Made by a program: the position numbers and the translations under genes. Shown piece by piece: positions 9,459 to 18,267 of a stretch of DNA of 64,000 nt. The notes beneath the pieces are model-generated. The model did no database searches, was not told the origin of the DNA, and was given only the letters and a program-made list of their open reading frames with translations. This DNA is from CALOBA01 sp942491465 (GTDB lineage Bacteria > Pseudomonadota > Gammaproteobacteria > Chromatiales > Chromatiaceae): positions 1 to 64,000 of the forward strand of contig CALOBA010000057.1 in the NCBI GenBank assembly GCA_942491465.1, given 5' to 3'. Numbering within the stretch: position 1 is the first letter of the stretch; each line of letters begins with the position of its first letter.

Positions 9459-10424
9459 TCAAGCCCCCTCGGCCGCCAACGCGTCTAAGTACTTCTCCGC
9501 ATCCAGCGCGGCCATGCAGCCGGTGCCGGCGGAGGTGATGGCCTGGCGGTAGACGTGGTCCATGACGTCGCCGGCGGCGAACACGCCGGGGACCGAGGTG
9601 GCGGTGGCGTTGCCGTCGCTGCCGCTGTGCACCTTGATGTAGCCGCCGGCCATGTCGAGCTGGCCGTCGAAGATCTGCGTGTTCGGCGAGTGGCCGATGG
9701 CGATGAAGACGCCGTGCAGATCGATGTCCTTGGTGCTGGCGTCCTTGACATGCTTGATGCGCATGCCGGTGACGCCGGTGTTGTCACCAAGCACCTCGTC
9801 CAGGACGTGATCCCAGGCGATGGTGACGTTGCCGTTCTCGGCCTTGTCGAGGAGCTGCTTTTGCAGGATCTTCTCCGCGCGCAGGGCGTCGCGGCGATGC
9901 ACCAGGGTCACCTCGGCGGCAATGTTGGACAGGTACAGGGCCTCTTCGACGGCGGTGTTGCCGCCGCCGATGACGGCGACCTTCTGATTCTTGTAGAAGA
10001 AGCCGTCGCAGGTGGCGCAGGCGGAGACGCCGCGACCGCGGAACGCCTGCTCGGACTCCAGCCCCAGATAGCGGGCGCTGGCACCGGTGGCGATGATCAG
10101 CGCATCGCAGGTATAGCTGCCGCTGTCGCCGGTCAGCGTGAACGGCCGCTGCGACAGGTCCACGGCATTGATGTGGTCGAAGACCATCTCGGTCTCGAAG
10201 CGCTCGGCATGACGACGCATCCGGTCCATCAGGTCCGGCCCGAGCACGCCGTCCGGATCGCCCGGCCAGTTGTCCACATCGGTGGTGGTCATCAGCTGCC
10301 CCCCCTGCTCCAGCCCGGTGACCAGTACCGGGCTCAGGTTGGCCCGTGCCCCGTAGACGGCGGCAGCATAGCCCGCCGGCCCCGAGCCCAGGATCAGCAG
10401 GCGACAGTGTTTGGTCTCGCTCAT
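9459..10424 (-). CDS. trxB: Thioredoxin reductase (NADPH)
   Basis: The enzyme reduces thioredoxin with NADPH through FAD and a redox-active disulfide in the cytoplasm. The 321-residue product has the usual length. The FAD-binding GSGPAG is at residues 13-18, the catalytic CATC at C136-C139, and the NADPH-binding GGGNTA at 153-158 followed by HRR. A C-terminal GVFAAGDV FAD motif completes the fold. The start ATG at 10424 is followed by a normal TrxB N-terminus. Only the S9 peptidase gene overlaps or abuts it downstream. Confidence 0.97.
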   Translation of the reverse strand: MSETKHCRLLILGSGPAGYAAAVYGARANLSPVLVTGLEQGGQLMTTTDVDNWPGDPDGVLGPDLMDRMRRHAERFETEMVFDHINAVDLSQRPFTLTGDSGSYTCDALIIATGASARYLGLESEQAFRGRGVSACATCDGFFYKNQKVAVIGGGNTAVEEALYLSNIAAEVTLVHRRDALRAEKILQKQLLDKAENGNVTIAWDHVLDEVLGDNTGVTGMRIKHVKDASTKDIDLHGVFIAIGHSPNTQIFDGQLDMAGGYIKVHSGSDGNATATSVPGVFAAGDVMDHVYRQAITSAGTGCMAALDAEKYLDALAAEGA

Positions 10425-10630
10425 CGGCTCCCCCTAATCGATTGATAGACGCCGGTGCCGCAGGCCGCACCCAACTCGGGGGCCGCCCGGCACCAAAAAG
10501 GCATGCATGGTACGGACCGACCGCGATGGGGTAAAGGCGAACGCGCAGTCCCCCGGTCGCCGCAGCCTGGTCCGAGGTATGGGGGCAGCGCACCGGTTAA
10601 CCCATGCGGGGGCTGCCGCGCTGTGCGCGC
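10425..10630. other. Gap between lptF and trxB
   Basis: 206 nt upstream of trxB and downstream of lptF. No tRNA, small gene or convincing terminator was recognised. A trxB promoter should lie here but no strong -35/-10 pair stands out. Confidence 0.4.
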
Positions 10631-11734
10631 TCACCCGTCGGCGAGGCGCCGACGCAACCGCCGCAGCCAGAAGCTCTCGGGCAACAGCGACATAAAGACC
10701 AGGCCGATCACCACCGCCTGATACCAGAGCGTGCCCAGCCAAGCCGGCGTCACCCCATCCTCCATCAAGGTCTCGGCCAGACCCTGGAGATTGAAGAAGG
10801 CGAAGTAGGCCATGAATGCCAGCAGCATTCGGCCGGTACCGGTCTGCCGCGGCGAGAGCGTCGTCAGCGGCACCGTGATCAGGCCGAGGGTAAAGATCGC
10901 CAACGGCGCGCTGATGCGGTGCAAGAGTTCGGCGCGATCGGCGATGCGATCGGACTGCCACAACTGCCGGGACGGGCGCGTGGAGCGGCGGCGGCGGCTC
11001 AGGTCATCGGCCATCGCGTCCGCGTCGCGCACAAAGAACCGGTAGCGGGCGAAGTCGGAGATGGTCCAGTCGCCGGCCCCGGCGGCACCGTCGTAGCGCC
11101 GCCCCTGCTCCAGCACCACGGTGCGCTGCCCGGGAGCGCCGGCCTGATAGTAGGCCATCCGAGCCACGATGATCCGCGGCGGATCGCTGCCGCGGTCCTG
11201 CAGGAAGACATCGCGGAAACGGCGCTGATCGTCGATGTCCGAGGCATAAAAGGTGAGCCGACCGTCTTCCTGCTGATAGAAGCGCCCGGCCTGAAAGCCC
11301 GCCACCTGATTGGCCTGCTCCTTCTGCTGCTCGCGGATCTGCTCGATGCGCGCCGAGGCATAGGGCTGAATCAACAGCGAGAACCAGCCCGTGACCAGCG
11401 CCAACGGCAGCGCAAACAACAGCAGGGCCCGGTAGACCCGCAGCGGCCCCAGGCCGCCGGCGGTGAAGGCGATCAGCTCGCTGTCCCGCGCCATGCGCCC
11501 GAGGGCCACCAGCACGCCGATGAAGAACGCCGGCGGCAGCAGCGTGGACATGTCGCGCAGGATCTGATAGCCGAGAAAGCGCATCACCGCATCGGCATTC
11601 AACGCGCCGACATTGACCTCTTCGAGCGTCTGCAGGAACAGCATGCTCGTGGTCACCAGCAACAAGGTGACGACGATGGCGCCAAAGACCTTGGCGATCT
11701 CGGAGAGGAAGTATCTGTCGACGACGGACCACAT
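10631..11734 (-). CDS. lptF: LPS export ABC transporter permease LptF
   Basis: LptF is one of the two inner-membrane permeases of the LptB2FG complex that extracts lipopolysaccharide and feeds it to LptC-A-DE. The 367-aa product has the YjgP/YjgQ layout. Three N-terminal membrane segments (the first starts around residue 15) include the ELIAFTAGG coupling-helix region. A periplasmic beta-jellyroll follows (about residues 130-250), then three C-terminal membrane segments (LAIFTLGLITVPL onward). In most gammaproteobacteria lptG follows immediately, but here the next gene downstream is trxB, so lptG must be elsewhere or lost from this locus. larE starts 12 nt or so away on the upstream side in the same direction. 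Confidence 0.93.
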   Translation of the reverse strand: MWSVVDRYFLSEIAKVFGAIVVTLLLVTTSMLFLQTLEEVNVGALNADAVMRFLGYQILRDMSTLLPPAFFIGVLVALGRMARDSELIAFTAGGLGPLRVYRALLLFALPLALVTGWFSLLIQPYASARIEQIREQQKEQANQVAGFQAGRFYQQEDGRLTFYASDIDDQRRFRDVFLQDRGSDPPRIIVARMAYYQAGAPGQRTVVLEQGRRYDGAAGAGDWTISDFARYRFFVRDADAMADDLSRRRRSTRPSRQLWQSDRIADRAELLHRISAPLAIFTLGLITVPLTTLSPRQTGTGRMLLAFMAYFAFFNLQGLAETLMEDGVTPAWLGTLWYQAVVIGLVFMSLLPESFWLRRLRRRLADG

Positions 11735-11745
11735 GGCGCTGGCGG

Positions 11746-12546
11746 CTAATCGAGCCCGTCGTTCATGCTGCCGAGCCGGTAGCCGACCAGATCCATGGTG
11801 ACGTGTCTCAGCCCGAGCGCCCGCAACGCGGCCACCACCTCGTCGGCCTCATCGAGCAGCCGTCGGCGCTGTTCCGGGGCGACCTCGACCCGGACCAAGG
11901 CATCATCGTGCAGCCGCACCCGCACCCACTGAAAACCGCGCCCGTTGAGATAGCGCTCGGCCTCCTCGATCTGCTGCAGCCGGTCCATGGTGACCTGCCG
12001 GTTGTACGGCAGCCGGGTCAGCAGACAGGCGTTGCTCGGCTTCTCCCAGGTCGGCAGCCCGAGGTCGCGGGCGATGGCGCGGACCTGCTCCTTACCGATG
12101 CCGCATTCGATCAACGGGCTGCGCACGCCGAGCTCGCGCAGCGCCCGCAGCCCCGGGCGGTAGTCCTCGGTATCGTCGAGGTTGCTGCCGTCGAGCACCA
12201 CCGGGCGGCCCTGCTCGGTCGCCACCACCAGCAGCCGCTCGAACATCGCCCGCTTGCAGCGGTAGCAGCGGTCCGGGGGGTTGTCCTCCACGCCCGCCGG
12301 CATCGGCATCTCCACCAGTTCCTGGCGCACGCCGAGGCGCTCGCACAGGGCGATGGCCTCGCCGATCTCTTCGCGGACCATGTACGGGGTCACGACGGTG
12401 AGCGCGATGATCCGCGATGCCCCGATGGCATCACGCGCCACCCGCAGCATCAGGGTGCTGTCGGCACCCCCGGAAAAGGCCACGGCCGCGGTCCCCAGGC
12501 CGGAGACGGTATCGAGCAGTCGCCGATACGGTTCGTCGGTGGTCAT
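11746..12546 (-). CDS. larE: ATP-dependent sacrificial sulfur transferase LarE
   Basis: LarE belongs to the PP-loop ATP pyrophosphatase superfamily. In lactate racemase maturation it donates sulfur to the pyridinium dicarboxylate precursor of the nickel-pincer cofactor. The PP-loop SGGADS is at residues 25-30. A CYRC pair is at C94-C97. The cysteine in SNACLL (C174) corresponds in position to the sacrificial cysteine of Lactobacillus LarE. The C-terminal GSMN tail is also family-typical. ATG at 12546 was chosen because GAGGAGG (12553-12559, complementary strand) sits 6 nt upstream; the frame extends further up without support. No larB or larC is visible nearby. Confidence 0.9.
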   Translation of the reverse strand: MTTDEPYRRLLDTVSGLGTAAVAFSGGADSTLMLRVARDAIGASRIIALTVVTPYMVREEIGEAIALCERLGVRQELVEMPMPAGVEDNPPDRCYRCKRAMFERLLVVATEQGRPVVLDGSNLDDTEDYRPGLRALRELGVRSPLIECGIGKEQVRAIARDLGLPTWEKPSNACLLTRLPYNRQVTMDRLQQIEEAERYLNGRGFQWVRVRLHDDALVRVEVAPEQRRRLLDEADEVVAALRALGLRHVTMDLVGYRLGSMNDGLD

Positions 12547-12634
12547 CCGCATCCTCCTCTTGTGCCCCGGTCCCCATGGGCCGGGGTCTGTCGTTGCGGC
12601 CGTCGACACTCGCCGGCCTGCCCCGATTGCCGGC

Positions 12635-12925
12635 TCAGGACGCATCGGGGGCGGCGCGGGCGTTGGCGAGGGCCTTGGTGGTGATTTGGTGGTAGAGATC
12701 GATCAGGCGCGAGTACAGCGGCTCCCAGTCGGGGTGGTGCTCCACATAGGGGCCATCCTCGCGCAGCCGCTGCATCGCCTCCTCCAGAAAGCGGGCATCG
12801 AACTCGTCGAGCTGGCCGCCGCCCTCGACCTTGGCCAGGATGTCCAACGCCCGCGGCAAGACCTCGCCCTCAAGTCGCTCGAGCAGCGCCTGAATGACGC
12901 CAATGTCGCGTTCCGACTCGCTCAT
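12635..12925 (-). CDS. Small acidic helical protein, function unknown
   Basis: This 96-residue product starts at ATG 12925, preceded by GGAGG; the longer frame upstream is low-complexity Arg/Pro sequence and is not used. It is rich in Glu, Leu and Asp and predicted helical. It has regular stretches such as LLERLEGEVLPRALDILAKV and a conserved-looking HHPDWEPLYSRLIDLYHQI at the C-terminus. No known motif was recognised. It lies upstream of larE in the same direction with an 88-nt gap, and downstream of the HAD hydrolase gene. Confidence 0.65.
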   Translation of the reverse strand: MSESERDIGVIQALLERLEGEVLPRALDILAKVEGGGQLDEFDARFLEEAMQRLREDGPYVEHHPDWEPLYSRLIDLYHQITTKALANARAAPDAS

Positions 12926-13149
12926 GTTCCGGCCTCCGGATGGGGTGATCGTTGCTTGGATCTGGTGCTTGGGAATCGCCGACCGCGGACTGCCTCCTCG
13001 GGCGCCGGGGACCACCCAGCGCGCGGCCCCTCGGCAGTGGCGAGCGCGGCATTCTATCCCAGCCGACGCCAACGAGCCGAATCTCCTACCGAGACGCGGT
13101 TCTGCAGGGCTTGCGTTTGTGCGGATTAAGAGGCCGCGATCCACGCGCC

Positions 13150-13830
13150 TTAATCGAGCCCCAGGGCATGCAGCACCCGGCGCGAGAGCTCGTCGGGCGT
13201 GCGGGCGATGATCTCGGGCGGCACCTCATGCTTGTTGGTCAGCCGATCGTAGTCTTCGAAGCCGTAGGAGACCATAAATGGATGCAGCCCGGCGCCGACG
13301 GCGGCGCGGAAGTCCTTGGCCTCGTCACCGCAGGCATAGCCGCAGGCCGGGTTGATCTCGTAACGCTCGCGCAGCTGGCGGAAGTAGCCGATCTTGTCCC
13401 CGCCGAGGGGCAGATGGACCAGAAAATCCAGCAGGTCGGGCTCGATGCCATGGCGTTCGAACAACCGCGTCAGGGTCTCCAGCGGGTTGACGGTGATGTT
13501 GCGGGTGACGATGCCGACGCGCACGTCCGGCGCGGCGGCGAGCCGGCGGATCAGGTGCTCGGCACCGTCGAACATGCGCGCCTCTTCCCGATACACCTCG
13601 GTCAGCGTGGCGATGACCCTGCTGCGATTACTGCGGGCGAGCTGGGTACGCAGGTTTTGCGGCATCTCCTTGATGCCCCCCAGGTACTTGAACAGGTTGC
13701 GGCGCTTTTGGAAGCGCGCCAGCGGGCCGATGTCCATGCCGTGGCGGGCAAAGGTGGTCTCGATGGCCCGGAATGCGTCGATGGTGGTGCCATCGGCATC
13801 CAGGATGATCAGGCGATCGTTACTGAACAT
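13150..13830 (-). CDS. HAD superfamily hydrolase (phosphatase-like)
   Basis: The 226-residue protein has the HAD motif I DADGT at residues 11-15, with the nucleophile Asp11 and acid-base Asp13. Motif II lies in the IVTRN segment and the motif III/IV acidic pair in GDEAKD. A helical cap lies between motifs I and II. The substrate cannot be predicted; the overall pattern is that of phosphoglycolate phosphatase-like enzymes. It is divergent from creB, sharing a 154-nt intergenic region. Confidence 0.85.
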   Translation of the reverse strand: MFSNDRLIILDADGTTIDAFRAIETTFARHGMDIGPLARFQKRRNLFKYLGGIKEMPQNLRTQLARSNRSRVIATLTEVYREEARMFDGAEHLIRRLAAAPDVRVGIVTRNITVNPLETLTRLFERHGIEPDLLDFLVHLPLGGDKIGYFRQLRERYEINPACGYACGDEAKDFRAAVGAGLHPFMVSYGFEDYDRLTNKHEVPPEIIARTPDELSRRVLHALGLD

Positions 13831-13926
13831 GAACAGGCTACCCGGCGCACCAACGGCTGAAGCGCTGCCCGACGACGACTGCTGCGCCGATGCCGCCGTG
13901 TCGGGGAGCGGCGGGATTCTCGCACA

Positions 13927-13954
13927 TTGTGTAGTGGAACAGCCATACTACAAT
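13927..13954 (+). promoter_or_regulatory. Candidate sigma-70 promoter of creBC
   Basis: TTGTGT (13927-13932) and TACAAT (13949-13954) are separated by 16 nt, about 30 nt upstream of the creB start. The hexamers fit a sigma-70 promoter for creBC. No transcript data exist, so this is a sequence-only call. Confidence 0.4.
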
Positions 13955-13984
13955 CCCGCTTCGGCTTCCCGACCCCACAGGCCC

Positions 13985-14692
13985 ATGGACCATCCAGCCC
14001 CCCCCGCCCCCGCCCGCGTCCTTATCGTCGAAGACGAGCAGGCCATCGCCGACACCCTGATCTACGCCCTCGGCACCGAGGGCTTCGCGACCGAGCACCG
14101 CCTGCTCGGCGGCGAGGCGCTTGCGCTGCTCGGCGCCGGCGGCATCGATCTGGTGATCCTGGACATCGGCCTGCCGGACATGAACGGCTTCGATGTCTGC
14201 CGCGCGCTGCGCAGCCGGGCCGACATCCCGGTGTTGTTTCTGACCGCCCGCGGCGATGAGATCGACCGCATCGTGGGCCTGGAGCTCGGCGCCGGCGACT
14301 ATGTGGTCAAGCCCTTCAGCCCGCGGGAGGTCGCGGTGCGCGTGCGCAACCTGCTGCAACGCGCCGCGGCGCCCGCGGCAAGGCCCGAGACGCGTCCCAG
14401 CGGGCCTTTTGCGATGGACACCGCCACCCGCATCATCCGCTTCCATGGCCGGGCGCTGGAGCTGACCCGCTGCGAGCACGACCTGCTCGCCAGCCTGCTC
14501 GCGGCCCCGGGCCAGGTCTTCAGCCGCGGCCAGCTGATGCAGCGCGCCTGGGCCAACCCCGAGCACAGCCTGGAGCGCACCGTCGACACCCACATCAAGA
14601 CCCTGCGCGCAAAGCTGCGCGCGATCCAAGCCGATGCGGACCCGATCCGCACCCACCGCGGCATCGGCTACGCGCTGGAACCGGACGCTTGA
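13985..14692 (+). CDS. creB: Two-component response regulator CreB
   Basis: This is an OmpR/PhoB-type regulator of 235 aa. The receiver domain has the acidic pair E16-D17, phospho-acceptor Asp60 in VILDIGLPD, Thr87 and Lys109. The C-terminal winged-helix domain ends with the usual HTHRGIGYAL. ATG at 13985 gives the normal length; the frame is open much further upstream but that part is antisense to the HAD gene. Its stop overlaps the creC start. The assignment as CreB rests mainly on the unmistakable CreC partner. In enterobacteria CreBC responds to carbon and growth conditions and cell-wall stress; the target genes here are unknown. Confidence 0.88.
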   Translation: MDHPAPPAPARVLIVEDEQAIADTLIYALGTEGFATEHRLLGGEALALLGAGGIDLVILDIGLPDMNGFDVCRALRSRADIPVLFLTARGDEIDRIVGLELGAGDYVVKPFSPREVAVRVRNLLQRAAAPAARPETRPSGPFAMDTATRIIRFHGRALELTRCEHDLLASLLAAPGQVFSRGQLMQRAWANPEHSLERTVDTHIKTLRAKLRAIQADADPIRTHRGIGYALEPDA

Positions 14693-16188
14693 GGATCCCG
14701 CTGCAGGTCGCCACCGGCTACTTCCTCATCGTCGGCCTCGCCGCCTGGCTGGTGCTCGACGTCTTCGTCGACGAGGTCAAGCCCGGGGTGCGCAACACCA
14801 TGGAGGACACGCTCATCGACAGCGCCAACCTGATCGCCGAGCTGGCGGCGCCGGCGCTCATGGCCGCGCAGCATGCAGCCGTCGGCGAGGCGGGCGCCGG
14901 CCCCGCCACCAAGCTGGACGCGGCGCTGGCCCGCTACCGCCGCCGCGAGGTCGACGCCGCCATCTGGGAGCACCACAAGCAAAGCCTCGACCTGGACCTG
15001 ATCATCACCGACGCCCACGGCCGCGTCGTCTTCGCCACCGCCCCGGAGCAGCGCGGGCGCGACTTCTCGCGCTGGAGAGACATCTATCTCACCCTGCGCG
15101 GCCGCTACGGCGCCCGCGCCACCCGCGCCGACCCCGATGATCCGGCCACGTCGGTCATGCATGTGGCCGCCCCGGTGCGCGAGGACGGGCGACTGATCGG
15201 CGTGGTCAGCCTCTCCAAGCCCGCCGGCAGCGTCGCCCCGATCATCGCCCACAGCCGCGCCGCCATCCGCACCAAGGGCCTGCTGCTGCTCGCCGCCGCC
15301 GCGCTCATCGGCCTGCTGTTCACCTGGCACCTGACCCGCGCCATCGAGCGCCTGCGCCGCTATGCCCGTGCCGTCACCGCCGGTCGCCGCGGCCCGCCGC
15401 CGCGCTCCGGCGCCCGCGAGCTGGCCGAGCTGGCCGACGCCCTCGGCGAGATGCGCACCCGCCTGGAGGGCAAGCAGACCGTCGAGCGCTACCTGCACAC
15501 CCTCACCCACGAGCTGAAGTCGCCGCTGGCCGCCATCCGCGGCGCCGCCGAGCTGCTCGGCGAGCCCGACATGCCCGCCCCCGAGCGCCAACGCTTCCTC
15601 CACAACATCCGCACCCAGTCCGACCGCCTGACCCAGATCGCCGAGCGGCTGCTGGAGCTGGCGAGGGTCGAGCAGCAGCAGGTCCTCGGCGAGACCGAGC
15701 GGCTCGACGCCGCGGCCCTGGTCCGCGAGCTGGCCGAAGCGGCGCGCCCGATCGCCGAGGGCCGCGGCATCCGCATCGCCGTCCATGCGCCGCAGCCGGC
15801 ACCGGTGCAGGCCGACCGCTTTCTGCTCGGCCGCGCGCTGACCAACCTGATCGACAACGCCGTCGACTTCTCCCCCGACCACGGCGAGGTCCGGCTTCAC
15901 GTCCACACCGCCGCGCGGCCCGGCCGGCTCCTGATCGACATCGACGACGCCGGCCCCGGCATCCCCGCCTACGCCCGCGAGCGGGTGTTCGAGCGCTTCT
16001 TCTCCCTACCCCGCCGCCACGGCGGCCCCAAGGGCACCGGCCTCGGACTGAGCTTCGCCCGCGAGGTCGCCGAGCTCCACGGCGGCAGCGTGACGCTGGA
16101 GAATCGCCCCGCGGGCGGTGCCCGGGCGCGCTTCGCGCTGGCCTGCACTGTTTCCGGCGCTCGGGTCCTGCAACCATCGACGCATTGA
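14689..16188 (+). CDS. creC: Two-component sensor histidine kinase CreC
   Basis: The 499-aa protein closely follows CreC. It has an N-terminal membrane helix (YFLIVGLAAWLVL), the family-typical VDEVKPGVRNTMEDTLID, a periplasmic domain ending in SVMHVAAPV, and a second membrane segment at about 197-213. A HAMP-like region, the phospho-acceptor His274 in LTHELKSPL and an ATPase domain (NLIDNAVDF, GxGxP, GTGLGLSF) follow. The start is TTG at 14689, overlapping the creB TGA by 4 nt, which indicates translational coupling. All kinase motifs are intact. Confidence 0.93.
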   Translation: MRIPLQVATGYFLIVGLAAWLVLDVFVDEVKPGVRNTMEDTLIDSANLIAELAAPALMAAQHAAVGEAGAGPATKLDAALARYRRREVDAAIWEHHKQSLDLDLIITDAHGRVVFATAPEQRGRDFSRWRDIYLTLRGRYGARATRADPDDPATSVMHVAAPVREDGRLIGVVSLSKPAGSVAPIIAHSRAAIRTKGLLLLAAAALIGLLFTWHLTRAIERLRRYARAVTAGRRGPPPRSGARELAELADALGEMRTRLEGKQTVERYLHTLTHELKSPLAAIRGAAELLGEPDMPAPERQRFLHNIRTQSDRLTQIAERLLELARVEQQQVLGETERLDAAALVRELAEAARPIAEGRGIRIAVHAPQPAPVQADRFLLGRALTNLIDNAVDFSPDHGEVRLHVHTAARPGRLLIDIDDAGPGIPAYARERVFERFFSLPRRHGGPKGTGLGLSFAREVAELHGGSVTLENRPAGGARARFALACTVSGARVLQPSTH

Positions 16189-16241
16189 CTTGGGCAGCGG
16201 CGTCCCTTGAAATGACCGCAAGCCCAAGCCGGTACCCGCCC

Positions 16242-17477
16242 ATGCTCACAGCAATCCGCCTCCAAGACTTCAAGAACCATGTCGATACCGAGGTGCGCGT
16301 CGGTCGGCTGACCTGCCTGGCGGGGCCCAACGGCTGCGGCAAGACCGGTGTGCTTCAGGGCATCGACTTTGCGCTGTCGTCGCTGTGGGCTGGAGCCGCC
16401 TCGGTGCTTAGTCGAGACTTTGTGCCCGGCGATCTGCCCCGCGTTGGCGAGAGGGCGTTCGGTCTGGTGATCTCGGCGATGCCGAGCACGCAAGCAGCAG
16501 CATCGGGGCGCACGTCGGAAACGCTGGAGATCATGCTGAGCGCCACGCCCGATGTTGGCGCGCTCGCAGCATTTGCCGAGCCATGGATCAACGTTGACGG
16601 GCATTGGAAACGCAGTTGGCGGGATGTAGAAAGCGGCAATATCCGGACCGCAGAAGGAGAGATCAAAGGAGATGACCCTGAAGCGCCACCCGGACAGCAA
16701 AGGATCGGCATCGGGCTTCGTGGCTGGCACAAGGTCTTCTTTTCGAATGAGTTTCTCCCCCGCAGCTTCCTATTCCAACCCCAGATCGCCGCACTGCGGC
16801 ATCCATCAAAGGCCGATACGGACCGGCCGATGCTGGCGCAGGAAGGCGCCAACCTGCCGTCGGTCATCGCCTACCTCATCGCCACCGAGCCGGATGCGTT
16901 CGCGCTGCTGATGCAGCGCATCCGCGAGGTCCTGCCGCGGGTACAACGCATCCGCACCCGTCCGGCCAAGGTGCAGCTGAACGAGCCGGCGCAGGTCGCC
17001 ACCAAAGGCAAGACCATCCACTATGAAGAGACCCGGGAGTATCCGGGCCATGAGCTGCTGTTCGACCTGACCGATGCACCCGGCATCCCGGCGCGGGCGG
17101 TCAGCGAAGGCACGCTGCTGGTGACCGCGCTCTTGACCGCGACGGTCTGGAACCAGGGTGCGGGCCTGTTGCTGATCGACGACCTGGAAAAGGGCCTGCA
17201 TCCGAGGGCCCAGCGCGAACTGGTGGCGGCACTGAAGCGGCTGCTGGCCCGCGAGACCGAGATGCAGGTCGTGTTCTCGACCCACTCGCCGTATATCATC
17301 GACGAACTAGACGCGGACCAGGTCTGGATCATGGTCGCCGACGATGCGCGCGGCGTCATCGCCCGTCGTCTCAGCGACCATCCCCGTGCCGAAGCCGCGT
17401 TGCAGGTCCTGACCACCGGGGAATTTCTCGACGCCGAAGGCGAGGACTGGGTGCGCGATACCCCTGCCGCCGCTTGA
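16242..17477 (+). CDS. AAA family ATPase (AAA_15/21, OLD/RecF-like)
   Basis: The 411-aa ABC-like ATPase has a Walker A GPNGCGKT at residues 28-35, a Walker B LLLIDDLEKGLHP with the following basic D-loop region, and a switch histidine in VVFSTHSPYI. The middle region is variable. Such proteins are found as the ATPase half of OLD, PARIS-type and other two-gene defence modules. ATG at 16242 is preferred because the conserved LTAIRLQDFKN motif follows directly; an ATG at 16212 is possible. The stop TGA overlaps the ATG of the next gene (TGATG), so the two are coupled. Codon use looks less GC-biased in the middle of the gene (about 16500-16750) than in neighbours, hinting at transfer. Confidence 0.85.
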   Translation: MLTAIRLQDFKNHVDTEVRVGRLTCLAGPNGCGKTGVLQGIDFALSSLWAGAASVLSRDFVPGDLPRVGERAFGLVISAMPSTQAAASGRTSETLEIMLSATPDVGALAAFAEPWINVDGHWKRSWRDVESGNIRTAEGEIKGDDPEAPPGQQRIGIGLRGWHKVFFSNEFLPRSFLFQPQIAALRHPSKADTDRPMLAQEGANLPSVIAYLIATEPDAFALLMQRIREVLPRVQRIRTRPAKVQLNEPAQVATKGKTIHYEETREYPGHELLFDLTDAPGIPARAVSEGTLLVTALLTATVWNQGAGLLLIDDLEKGLHPRAQRELVAALKRLLARETEMQVVFSTHSPYIIDELDADQVWIMVADDARGVIARRLSDHPRAEAALQVLTTGEFLDAEGEDWVRDTPAAA

Positions 17478-18226
17478 TGCTCGAGATTCTCGTCTTTGCC
17501 GAAGACAGCCGACCGGTGCGCTTCTCCCGGGGCCTCGGTGATCGCATCATGGTCGAGGAAGGTCCCGATTGGCTCGAACCGGAGCTCTTGGATGTGCTGC
17601 GCCGCTGGCAAGCGTTGGACCCCGGTCAGGACTTCACAAAGTGGACGGCACTGAAACGGGCCCGCGGCGAGCGGCATCGACCACGCTACCTTGGCCGAAG
17701 TGCAAGCACCGAACGGGGCTCGGACTACGCCATGGGCGTCGTCGCATTGCTCGCGGCAGCACAACTTGCGCCGGACTCCGGCGATACCCGAGCCGTTCTG
17801 ATGCTGCGCGACGCCGACAGCAGCAAAGATCGTCGCGACGGATTGCGGCAAGCGGCGGCCGAGCCCCGCTTTGCGCATCTCAACGTTATGGTGGGCATCG
17901 CCGACAAGATGAGCGAGGCTTGGGTCTTGGCCGGCTGGCAGCCCCGCGACGCGTCGGAACGCGCCAAACTGGCCGCGTGCTGCGCGGACCTCGGCTTCGA
18001 CCCGACCCGCACCCCGCAGCGGCTGCGGGCACCCAAGCCTGAAGCCCAAAGACACCCGAAAGCCGTCGTCCAGCGCCTGCTCCAGGACGACCTGGATCGC
18101 GAGGCCGCATGCTGGCGCGAGCCCGCCCTCGCGCTGCTGAGCGAGAACGGCGCCGGCAGCGGACTGGCGGACCTGATCGAGCAGATGCGCCGCATCCTGC
18201 CGGAGTTGATCGGCGGCTCAGGCTGA
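17477..18226 (+). CDS. TOPRIM-like / DUF4276-like partner of the AAA ATPase
   Basis: The 249-aa product starts at ATG 17477, which shares one base with the preceding stop. Its N-terminus has a strand ending in an acidic residue (EILVFAEDS). Mid-protein there is a hydrophobic strand followed by an acidic pair (LMLRDADSS), then an ADKMSEAWVLAG segment like the conserved EAWLLA of DUF4276-type proteins. This order (Glu, DxD, later Glu) is what a TOPRIM-fold nuclease would show. The call is motif-based and tentative. The tight coupling to an AAA ATPase suggests that the two proteins form a complex, possibly an anti-phage ATPase-nuclease pair. Confidence 0.6.
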   Translation: MLEILVFAEDSRPVRFSRGLGDRIMVEEGPDWLEPELLDVLRRWQALDPGQDFTKWTALKRARGERHRPRYLGRSASTERGSDYAMGVVALLAAAQLAPDSGDTRAVLMLRDADSSKDRRDGLRQAAAEPRFAHLNVMVGIADKMSEAWVLAGWQPRDASERAKLAACCADLGFDPTRTPQRLRAPKPEAQRHPKAVVQRLLQDDLDREAACWREPALALLSENGAGSGLADLIEQMRRILPELIGGSG

Positions 18227-18267
18227 AACGACCTCCGCCACCGGCGGCAATCCCGGCCGCCTCCCGC

